Below are positions 7,291 through 13,889 of a stretch of 17,160 nt of DNA, piece after piece. Within the stretch, counting starts at the first letter, position 1. Each line of letters begins with the position of its first letter. This DNA is from SpSt-600 sp042408195 (GTDB taxonomy: Bacteria > Chloroflexota > Anaerolineae > SpSt-600). Under the pieces are notes generated by a model that saw nothing but the letters and a program-made list of their open reading frames with translations, was not told the DNA's origin and made no database searches. The translations under genes were made by a program, and so were the position numbers. The stretch lies in the NCBI GenBank assembly GCA_042408195.1, contig JBHOQL010000106.1, positions 1-17,160 of the forward strand, written 5' to 3'.

Positions 7291-10242
7291 TCAGAGTCCG
7301 ATGGCCCGCGCAATGGCGTAACTGTCGCCTGAAATGCGCCGGACCTCGCATCCCGCTTCCTTCAGGACCTGCTCCTGCTCAGGCCCGATAAGCCTCTCAT
7401 CCCCAATTATTACCACTTCCTGAGCTTGAGAGGCATCCTTCAGGGAGAAAACAACCGGAGTTCTGGACTCTACAATGTAACGCAGGGCTATGAGGAAATT
7501 GGCTTGGACTATTGGGTCCTCCGCAGGGCCAAAGTAAAAGCAACGGCTCAGGGGTTTGCGGGGCTTCACCACCGGCACGGTTATGTCCAACCGGTAGGTG
7601 CTTTTGCCATCCACCAGCAGGTTGTTCTTCACCAAGCCGAAACCCTCAGCCTTGATATCGTACACACCGGCCATCAGGTATAGGAACCGGAACGAGCCAT
7701 CGGCTCCGGTCAAGGTTTCGGCAATGCTCACCCCTTCCCTCAGGAGGGTTAGCTTTAACCCCACCACAGCCCTGCCCAGGTCATCCTGCACTTTTCCTTC
7801 GATGGAACTGAAGGGCCCCTCCAAGTGCAAATCTGCCACGGTGAAGAGGGAAAGGCCATCGACCTCTACTGAACCCAATTCTTTCTCTCCCACCATGATC
7901 CGATACCTCCCCCGCGGCAGGCCTTCAAACCGGAAAGCTCCACCGGCACCAGCCCTCGTCTCCATTGCCCAGCCGAAATCCTCCGAAACCAGACGGAGGG
8001 CTACCCCCTCTCCGAGGCCTAGGACTTTGCCCTGAACCGTACTCCGGAAAGGCATAAGGAGGAAGAAAACCTCCGATTCCCCCACTCTTATCCCGGAAGC
8101 AATGGTGCCGAGGCCTTCCAGCTCCAGAGAGTATTCACCGGGGGAAAGGCCAAAGAAAGCGAAACGGCCATTTTCATCCACCTCTGCCACTTGGGAAAAA
8201 CCTGGGGCTTTCAGGATCGCCCTGCGTCCTTTAGCTACACCTCCGAGCTCGCCCTTGATTATAGCTCCCTTGGGTTGACCCACAGGGAGGAGCTGGAAGT
8301 TTACCTCGTAAGTTACAGGAGAACCCGGCTCTCTTCCGGGAACATGGGCAGTATTGAGCCCTTCCGCCACTTCACTTTCCCAATCCCCTTGGATTACCAT
8401 GAGCTGGTATTCTCCGGGGGTGTGGAGGAATTCGTAGTAGCCAGGGGGTTTCCCCACCACCTGTCCGGTGATCTTGATGGGGAAGGAGGTGCCTGGGGGA
8501 GCCCCGCTCCAGCTCATCATTACCTTTATCCCCGACATCGGAACGCCTTTTTCGTCCAAAACCTGACCATAAAAGAGGCGCCGATTCAGGGTTTCTTCGG
8601 GGGGGAGCAATCTCTTCGTGATGACTTTGTAGCAGTAACCAGGAGGTGCTGGCAGCGTTATGTCAAACCTTTCCTCCCGCCAGCCATCCAGAGCTACGGA
8701 GTGGATCACCAGCGGACCAGCTTTGAGCTGGTAAATCCCCTCTCTGAGGTTCTGGAAGGAGTAATCACCAGAAGCCCCTGTTATAATTTTGGCCAGAGGT
8801 TTGCCCTCTCTAATGAGAATGACTTCCACGTTGGACTGAGGCCTACCCCTCTCGTCCAGAACTTTGCCAGAAATAGCCCCCCTAACTCCAACCTCAAGGG
8901 GTTCCAGTTCCAGAATTTTGGTTTCCTCCTCGGCCAGCTCAACCCCGAGGGCTATGGCTCCAAGCTTCTCTACCACCACATCGTATTTTCCGGCGGGGAC
9001 GTTAGAAAATCTGAATAGTCCCGCTACATCAGTGTAAACGAGGCTGATTTTCTCCCCTTTTTGGTAGAGGGCCACGGGAATGCCCACCAGGCTTCTGCCC
9101 TCTTTATCTCTCAGGATTCCGGTGATGGCCCCCGTCCCCAGCCCTGCTCTCACCAGGCTCGGCATAGCTTTCACTGCATCCACAGCCGGCAAACGTCCAT
9201 TAAGGCCAAAGAGGCCGTTCCACCAGTCGGTATACCACGCCTGGGTCTCCCAGGTGGGATCAAAGTGCCCTATTTTGTAGTTAGCGATGAGCCAGTGGCA
9301 CATGGCGAAGTAATAAGGCGGGGCCTGCCTCTGCATGAAATCATTTATAGCCACCACCATGTCCCGGTGCAAGGTTGGGGTTATGCGCGGGTAGCGTCGG
9401 TCCTCGCGCCAGCCCACTACCGGCCCCCCTTCGGTGGATATGATCGGGATGGAGTGACCGCAGGCTCTCACAATCAAGGCGTTAACCTGTTCAAAAGCCC
9501 GGAAACACGAGGGATCATCCATAACAGTGGCACCGGGGTTTTTATCCTTAGCCCGCCACTCGTTAATCCACTCCATAGGGGTTCCATCCCACACCCATTC
9601 CACTGGGCCATAACTCAGGTATTCTTCAAGGGTGAGGGGCTTACCTTCCTGGTTGACTGGGTCTTCCGGGTACTCAAGGGGATGGTTCAGAGTGTAGTTG
9701 TGGATTGCTGCCCATATTCCAGCGCCGAAGAGGTCAGGCCGCCTCTTAGCTATTTCCGCAAAGATATCTGTCCTCTCCCCAACAGAAAAGGCCGGAATGG
9801 CTGGGAGCCCTCCCAAGCCCAGGATTATATCGGCATCAATGATTAAGTTCTCCACTACGATATCCAGCCAGTTGGGTGGCATGTATCCGCCTTTCCATTC
9901 CGCCGGCAAGTTGGGCTCATTGTTAGTTTCAAAGTAGTGGACGCCGATGGCCAAAAGCCTTTTGATTGTTTCGATCTCTCTTCCGCCGATATGTCCCGGA
10001 TTGGGCTCGTGCCGGTACAGCCTGACCACAGGCATTATCCCTTCCTGAAGCAAAACCTCGCACAACTTTGCCGAGGAGCCTCCGCCGTCGTCCAGGAGCT
10101 TTACCCACTTTATGTTCATCTCCTTGAGCTCGTTTATCCAGTAACGGAGAGCTTCCCCTTCAGGGTGGTAAGGACTTGCTGACCAGTGGATACCCCTCCC
10201 GTTGTCCTGAGGGGGGCGAGGGAAATCTTTGAGTTCCATCAT
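7291..10242 (-). CDS. Large multidomain glycoside hydrolase-like protein with carboxypeptidase-regulatory-like repeats
   Basis: 983 residues. Residues 1 to about 360 look like a clan GH-A (beta/alpha)8 barrel. FETNNEPNLP places an Asn-Glu-Pro acid/base at Glu109, and IISTEGGPVVGW places a candidate nucleophile at Glu271. Aromatic-rich segments such as CHWLIANYKIGHF fit a sugar cleft; the substrate is unknown. From about 371 to 890 come beta modules: two regulatory-like repeats (about 371-525), domain X (about 533-650), then three more repeats (about 657, 732 and 812 onward), each with G-x(V/I)-x-G-x-V and G-x-Y elements. Residues about 900-983 resemble half of a cell-wall-binding-2 unit. No signal peptide is seen at either of two tandem ATGs. 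The second, at 10239, has better spacing from GGAGG. It follows the NERD gene by 18 bases. Barrel call moderate to good; exact family unknown. Confidence 0.82.
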   Translation of the reverse strand: MMELKDFPRPPQDNGRGIHWSASPYHPEGEALRYWINELKEMNIKWVKLLDDGGGSSAKLCEVLLQEGIMPVVRLYRHEPNPGHIGGREIETIKRLLAIGVHYFETNNEPNLPAEWKGGYMPPNWLDIVVENLIIDADIILGLGGLPAIPAFSVGERTDIFAEIAKRRPDLFGAGIWAAIHNYTLNHPLEYPEDPVNQEGKPLTLEEYLSYGPVEWVWDGTPMEWINEWRAKDKNPGATVMDDPSCFRAFEQVNALIVRACGHSIPIISTEGGPVVGWREDRRYPRITPTLHRDMVVAINDFMQRQAPPYYFAMCHWLIANYKIGHFDPTWETQAWYTDWWNGLFGLNGRLPAVDAVKAMPSLVRAGLGTGAITGILRDKEGRSLVGIPVALYQKGEKISLVYTDVAGLFRFSNVPAGKYDVVVEKLGAIALGVELAEEETKILELEPLEVGVRGAISGKVLDERGRPQSNVEVILIREGKPLAKIITGASGDYSFQNLREGIYQLKAGPLVIHSVALDGWREERFDITLPAPPGYCYKVITKRLLPPEETLNRRLFYGQVLDEKGVPMSGIKVMMSWSGAPPGTSFPIKITGQVVGKPPGYYEFLHTPGEYQLMVIQGDWESEVAEGLNTAHVPGREPGSPVTYEVNFQLLPVGQPKGAIIKGELGGVAKGRRAILKAPGFSQVAEVDENGRFAFFGLSPGEYSLELEGLGTIASGIRVGESEVFFLLMPFRSTVQGKVLGLGEGVALRLVSEDFGWAMETRAGAGGAFRFEGLPRGRYRIMVGEKELGSVEVDGLSLFTVADLHLEGPFSSIEGKVQDDLGRAVVGLKLTLLREGVSIAETLTGADGSFRFLYLMAGVYDIKAEGFGLVKNNLLVDGKSTYRLDITVPVVKPRKPLSRCFYFGPAEDPIVQANFLIALRYIVESRTPVVFSLKDASQAQEVVIIGDERLIGPEQEQVLKEAGCEVRRISGDSYAIARAIGL
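7573..9132 (-). other. Tandem beta-sandwich module region inside the glycoside hydrolase-like gene
   Basis: This span encodes residues about 371-890: five carboxypeptidase-regulatory-like modules plus one domain X. Repeat starts can be read as GAITGILRD, GAISGKVLD, IIKGELGG, TVQGKVLG and SIEGKVQDD. Each is followed some 40 residues later by a (D/G)-x-(F/Y)-x-F or G-x-Y turn. The copies are diverged, so they are protein-level repeats and not recent DNA duplications. Confidence 0.7.
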
Positions 10243-10260
10243 TCTCCTCCCAGGGGCTTC

Positions 10261-10965
10261 TTAGGCCGCCCCTAAATCTTCAGCCTGCTGGCGGAAAACT
10301 TCCAGAAGTTTCCGATAGAGCTCTGAGGGGAGGAATTCGGTGCCTTTCTGACGGATGTGGTTCTTAAGGGTTTTAGCCGTTAGGACTGGGGTAATGGGTG
10401 ACCGTAACTCGAGGCGGACAGATGGATTGGTGAAAAGAATTACCTCTTTTATTTCCACCTGAGCATCTTCGGGGAGCTTCTTGGCGAGGAATTTGCGGAG
10501 TCTTTCCGCTTCCCAAGCAACCTCGGCGGTAGGATTACCGAGGCCTTCCTCATAGAATATCCGCAAAAGGTAAGACCAGCGGAACTTACGACGCCAGCGG
10601 CTCCCTTCGCACAATATCTCCCCGTCGTGGGATTTAGCCTTGATGACGAAAAGACCTGTAGGTCCCAGGACCACATGCTCGGCAGGGAGGATGTAACTGA
10701 ACAGCCAGAAGCGGTCATCCAAACCTTTGAGGGCTCTGGCGATGACCTCGTCGTTGCGAGGGCGTTTAACCCAGCGGTTGAGATTGTATGTGCCTATGTT
10801 GGAAGCTATCAGACCCAATAGGAGGCAAAGGATGGACACGTAAAAGTATTGAGGGAAAAAACTGAAGCCAAAGCCTGCCAATAGAATAGCCAACCCCGTG
10901 AGACTGGCGATTTTTCCGAGGCGTCCTCTTGAAGCGATCAACCGCTCATTGACCACTACTTTCAT
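10261..10965 (-). CDS. Membrane-anchored NERD-like domain protein
   Basis: A 234-residue protein with two hydrophobic helices (about 20-36 and 41-58), then a cytoplasmic-type domain. ILPAEHVVLGPTGLFVIKAKSHDGEI at about 92-117 fits the core of the NERD (nuclease-related) domain. In typical members this reads close to D-H-hydrophobic, then G-x-F-V-I-E-x-K. Here the Asp is Glu96 and the ExK is Lys-Ala-Lys (109-111), so the metal-dependent nuclease chemistry may be lost. The rest is charged and helical. It is the first gene after a strong promoter, with GGGGGAGAG before ATG 10965, and is followed 18 bases on by the glycoside hydrolase-like gene. Role unknown; a membrane scaffold or nucleic-acid-contacting protein is possible. 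Confidence 0.78.
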   Translation of the reverse strand: MKVVVNERLIASRGRLGKIASLTGLAILLAGFGFSFFPQYFYVSILCLLLGLIASNIGTYNLNRWVKRPRNDEVIARALKGLDDRFWLFSYILPAEHVVLGPTGLFVIKAKSHDGEILCEGSRWRRKFRWSYLLRIFYEEGLGNPTAEVAWEAERLRKFLAKKLPEDAQVEIKEVILFTNPSVRLELRSPITPVLTAKTLKNHIRQKGTEFLPSELYRKLLEVFRQQAEDLGAA

Positions 10966-10990
10966 CGGACTCTCCCCCGAATTTTATTCC

Positions 10991-11019
10991 AGTATAGCGG
11001 AAAAGCCCTCCTCAGTCAA
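10991..11019 (-). promoter_or_regulatory. Sigma-70-type promoter of the NERD / glycoside hydrolase operon
   Basis: Read on the - strand, TTGACT (11019-11014) and TATACT (10996-10991) are 17 bases apart. Each differs by one base from the consensus hexamers, and the spacing is ideal. The predicted transcript start is near 10984, giving a leader of about 20 bases with a GGGGGAGAG ribosome binding site before ATG 10965. This is the clearest promoter in the window. Confidence 0.75.
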
Positions 11020-11101
11020 TCAAACGCAATCGAGGCCACCGAAAGCTTGCCCATCTGAAAAGGCCGAGAGCGAACCAAAAGCCGCCGAAAACAGGAAATA
11101 G

Positions 11102-11123
11102 CCCAACAATCCCAGCAGTTGGG
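11102..11123 (-). terminator. Weak candidate terminator downstream of the hydrolase gene
   Basis: On the - strand a 6-base inverted repeat CCCAAC / GTTGGG encloses a 10-base loop and is followed by a T-rich but interrupted stretch (CTATTTCCTGTTTTC). It lies between the hydrolase stop and the strong promoter, where a terminator would be expected. The stem is short and the T tract is broken, so confidence is low. Confidence 0.22.
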
Positions 11124-11160
11124 AATGGTTTCCCGCTTCACATCTGAGGCAGAGCTTTCC

Positions 11161-12132
11161 CTATTCAGGGAACGATATTTCCCGCAAGAATCCTTCGACT
11201 GCATCAAGGAACGGTTCGGGACATTCTTCTTGCGGAACGTGACCGCATTCAGGGATAATAACTATTTTGGCTCCCGGGATTTTCCTAACTAAGTGAATGC
11301 TCTGTTCAGGAGGGATGAGGCGGTCATCATCGCCGGTAATGACTAGAACGGGTACTTTAATCTCTTCTAAGCGCTCCTCAAGTCTCGGAGGACGGGCCGA
11401 GCGGAAGATCTCCCAAAGGGCTCTATCCCAATCTTTAACTTGCAGGAGTTTAGCGTAACCTTCCCAGATTTCTGGAGTCAATTTGCTCGGATCATGCCAG
11501 GCAGCTCGTGCGAAATCAACCCCCCATTCCCGAATGGAGCGGGCCAGGAGCGGTCCGAGGTGGCGCATCTGCGGGGTGTTAATGAAAGGACGCAGCCAGC
11601 TTGGTATGAACCCTTTTACATATACTGCTGGGGCCACCAACACCAGAGCTCCCACCCGCTCCGGATAGTTCAGAGCCGTTAAAAGCGCCACCGTCCCACC
11701 GGCTGAGTTGCCCACCAAGACCGCACGCTCAACCCCCAGTGCATCCATTAGCTTCACTGTTAATTCGGCGTGAGCTTCGTAAGTATATGGGCTGGGACCG
11801 GTCCAGTGCAGGGGTCGCTCCGTCAGCCCGAAGCCGGTGCGGTCAAAAGCCACCACCGTTCCCATTTCTGAAAGAGGGCCGATGACTTCACGCCAGGAGA
11901 AGGTGCTGGCGCCAAAGCCGTGAAGCAGGAAAAGAACCGGCTGCCCCGAACCCGCCATCTTGTAGTGGACGGTAATGCCGTCAACTTCTATAAACCTGCT
12001 ATCGGGGTCGGCCAGCTGCTCCGGAGGGACGGTCCCTTCCAGCGGGGTCACCGGCACAAGGAATGGGCCGATTAAAACTGCAACTAAAAGGATTATCACT
12101 GCAATCAAGAGCCAGCGTACCCAGGGTCTCAT
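11161..12132 (-). CDS. Membrane-anchored alpha/beta-hydrolase
   Basis: 323 residues. An N-terminal hydrophobic helix (about 6-28) is followed by an extracytoplasmic or membrane-side linker and a full alpha/beta-hydrolase fold. The oxyanion region is LHGFGAS (70-76), the nucleophile elbow GNSAGG gives Ser143, the acid lies in GDDDRLIP (Asp270 most likely), and the His is in ECGHVP (His298). The cap region is about 172-250. It could be an esterase, lipase or C-C bond hydrolase; the substrate cannot be read from sequence. GGGAGG precedes the ATG at 12132. It lies 69 bases after the YbhF-type ATPase stop, the largest gap in this block, so it may be transcribed both with the transporter genes and from its own weak promoter. 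Confidence 0.9.
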   Translation of the reverse strand: MRPWVRWLLIAVIILLVAVLIGPFLVPVTPLEGTVPPEQLADPDSRFIEVDGITVHYKMAGSGQPVLFLLHGFGASTFSWREVIGPLSEMGTVVAFDRTGFGLTERPLHWTGPSPYTYEAHAELTVKLMDALGVERAVLVGNSAGGTVALLTALNYPERVGALVLVAPAVYVKGFIPSWLRPFINTPQMRHLGPLLARSIREWGVDFARAAWHDPSKLTPEIWEGYAKLLQVKDWDRALWEIFRSARPPRLEERLEEIKVPVLVITGDDDRLIPPEQSIHLVRKIPGAKIVIIPECGHVPQEECPEPFLDAVEGFLREISFPE

Positions 12133-12163
12133 TGGGCCTCCCTTCGGTTATGGCTTATTAACA

Positions 12164-12192
12164 ACTTTAGCACAGAACACAGGTTTGCCCAA
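12164..12192 (-). promoter_or_regulatory. Possible weak promoter before the hydrolase gene
   Basis: On the - strand, TTGGGC (12192-12187) and TAAAGT (12169-12164) are 17 bases apart. The -10 box is preceded by TGC, an extended -10 form. The -35 matches three of six consensus bases and the -10 four of six. It sits in the 69-base gap between the ATPase stop and the hydrolase start. Confidence 0.3.
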
Positions 12193-12201
12193 ATGAGGCT
12201 T

Positions 12202-13185
12202 TCAGAGCGAGGCGGAAGCAGTCTCCACTGCCCGAATCCGGGCGATGAACACATCTTCAAGGGAAGGGAATATGGGCTCAATGCTGTGGATTTTTATGCC
12301 CTCTCTTCTCAAAATCTCTTCCACTATCGGTCGAAATTTTTCGGCCTCCGGGGCTACAAGGTGAATTGCCGACCCGTAAAGGGCCACTTCGCCCTTCAAG
12401 GCCAGAAACGGGTGCTCAAAGGAGATTGGCACTGCCGGCAGGGCGTGTTCCCGCAGTGCTATTAAGGCTTCCTGGTAATTATCACAGTGAATTTCCAAGA
12501 CCCAACCCCTCATTTCCTCCTTCAATTCCCGTGGGGAACCTTGGGCTATTATGCGGCCACTGTACATCAGGACTAAGTTATGGCAATGTTCGGCCTCATC
12601 CATATAGTGGGTGGTTACCAAAATGGTAATACCTTTATCAGCCAGCTCGTAGAGCAAATCCCAGAAAGCCCTTCTGGATATGGGATCCACACCAGCGGTA
12701 GGCTCATCCAAGAAAAGCATCTCAGGCTGATGGAGGATGGAACAGCCGAAGGCTAAGCGCTGCTTCCACCCCCCCGAAAGGTTGGCCGTGAGCTCCTTCT
12801 CCTTCCCTTTAAGGCCCGCCATTTCAATGGCGTAATCCACTCTCTCCTCCAGAACTCTGCCCTTCAGGCCGTAAACACGGCCGTAGAAACGGAGATTCTC
12901 CTCCACCGTAAGGTCGTTGTACAGGCTGAATTTCTGAGTCATATAGCCAATGCGTTTGCGGATTTCCTCTGTATCCTTTTGAGAGTCAAGTCCCAGAACC
13001 CAAGCCCGGCCTTCGGTGGGCCGCAATAGCCCGAGGAGCATCCTTATGGTAGTAGTCTTACCTGCACCGTTCGGCCCTAAGAAGCCAAAGATTTCCCCTC
13101 GCTCTATGGCGAAGCTGATGTGGTCCACTGCTGTGAAGTCACCGAATTTTTTAGTTAGGTTCTCAGCTACTACCGCCTTCTCCAA
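12202..13185 (-). CDS. ABC-2 type transporter ATP-binding protein (YbhF/DrrA-like)
   Basis: A 327-residue ATPase. The Walker A is GPNGAGKTT at 37-45, the Q-loop Gln is 85, the signature is LSGGWKQR at 137-144, the Walker B is MLFLDEP at 157-163 and the switch His is 194 (TTHYMDEAEH). The Trp-containing signature and the DPISRRAFWDLLYELA segment are typical of the YbhF group of ABC-2 exporters. A C-terminal extension of about 100 residues (about 225-327) is usual for DrrA-like subunits. Such ATPases normally pair with ABC-2 permeases, but none lies beside it. The start is a TTG directly after the TAA of the upstream ATPase, with AGGAGGGG just before; no ATG is near, and the protein start EKAVVAENLTKKFG fits the family. 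Confidence 0.93.
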   Translation of the reverse strand: MEKAVVAENLTKKFGDFTAVDHISFAIERGEIFGFLGPNGAGKTTTIRMLLGLLRPTEGRAWVLGLDSQKDTEEIRKRIGYMTQKFSLYNDLTVEENLRFYGRVYGLKGRVLEERVDYAIEMAGLKGKEKELTANLSGGWKQRLAFGCSILHQPEMLFLDEPTAGVDPISRRAFWDLLYELADKGITILVTTHYMDEAEHCHNLVLMYSGRIIAQGSPRELKEEMRGWVLEIHCDNYQEALIALREHALPAVPISFEHPFLALKGEVALYGSAIHLVAPEAEKFRPIVEEILRREGIKIHSIEPIFPSLEDVFIARIRAVETASASL

Positions 13186-13872
13186 TTAACCCCTCCTCTC
13201 CTCCCGGACTATGCGCCCATCGCGCAGGTAAAGGGTACGGTGCGTTTGCCTGGCCACCTCCTGGTCGTGAGTGACCACGATGATGGTTAAACCGGTTTCC
13301 CGATTGAGCTCTTTGAGGAGACCCACGATTTCGGCAGCAGTCTGCGTATCGAGTTCCCCCGTCGGTTCATCGGCCAGGATGATGGCGGGCCTGTTGACGA
13401 TAGCACGTGCGATAGCCACCCTCTGACATTCTCCGCCTGAGAGCTCACCGGGGCGATGGTGCAAGCGTTCTCCCAGACCTACTCTCTCCAGAACCTCTCT
13501 TGCCCGACGAGCCCGCTCTTTGCCCGGCACCCCGGCATAGCGCAGGGGCAACTCAACGTTCTCCAAAGCGGTGAGAGTGGGTATTAGGTTGAACTCCTGG
13601 AAGACAAAGCCTATCTTTTCCCGACGGATGCGCGGCAGTTTACTCGGCGGCAGCCTGGTGACCTCCACCCCCTCGATGAAAATGGTCCCCACCGTAGGCC
13701 GATCCAAACAGCCGATGAGGTTGAGAAGAGTGGTTTTGCCACTTCCCGAACGGCCCATAATTGAGATGAACTCCCCCTTTTCAACACTAAGGTCAACGTT
13801 GTCCACCGCTCGCACCTCAGTGCGGCCCATCTTGTAAATCTTAGTTAGGCCACGGGTTTCTATCAGAGCCAT
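13186..13872 (-). CDS. MacB/LolD-type ABC transporter ATP-binding protein
   Basis: A 228-residue nucleotide-binding subunit for FtsX-type permeases. The Walker A is GRSGSGKTT at 40-48, the Q-loop Gln is 92 (FVFQEFNLIPTLTALENVELPL), the signature is LSGGECQR at 144-151, the Walker B is IILADEPTGELD at 164-175 and the switch His is 202. The EFNLIP/ENVELPL wording is characteristic of the LolD/MacB/FtsE group. It is encoded 17 bases after the HlyD-type adaptor, next to the matching permease, so it most likely energises a MacAB-like mechanotransmission transporter. GGGAGGA precedes ATG 13872. Its TAA is directly followed by the TTG start of the next ATPase. Confidence 0.95.
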   Translation of the reverse strand: MALIETRGLTKIYKMGRTEVRAVDNVDLSVEKGEFISIMGRSGSGKTTLLNLIGCLDRPTVGTIFIEGVEVTRLPPSKLPRIRREKIGFVFQEFNLIPTLTALENVELPLRYAGVPGKERARRAREVLERVGLGERLHHRPGELSGGECQRVAIARAIVNRPAIILADEPTGELDTQTAAEIVGLLKELNRETGLTIIVVTHDQEVARQTHRTLYLRDGRIVREERRG

Positions 13873-13889
13873 CTGTCCTCCCTTATGCC

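Noticed and set aside
8191..9018. 275-codon + strand frame opposite the glycoside hydrolase-like gene.
   Set aside because: The - strand frame has clear repeats and catalytic motifs; this frame is its mirror and shows no domain.
9061..9846. 261-codon + strand frame within the same region.
   Set aside because: Antisense shadow of the barrel-encoding region; low-complexity His/Pro-rich translation.
7291..10242. Phage tail or tailocin origin for the modular hydrolase-like genes.
   Set aside because: No other phage genes, integrase, attachment site or composition break are present, and both flanks are chromosomal-type operons.
10966..11160. Possible small gene or RNA in the 195-base gap between the hydrolase and the NERD-like gene.
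   Set aside because: Only the promoter and short weak stems (for example GGGAA/TTCCC) were found. The short open frames lack a good start and ribosome binding site together.
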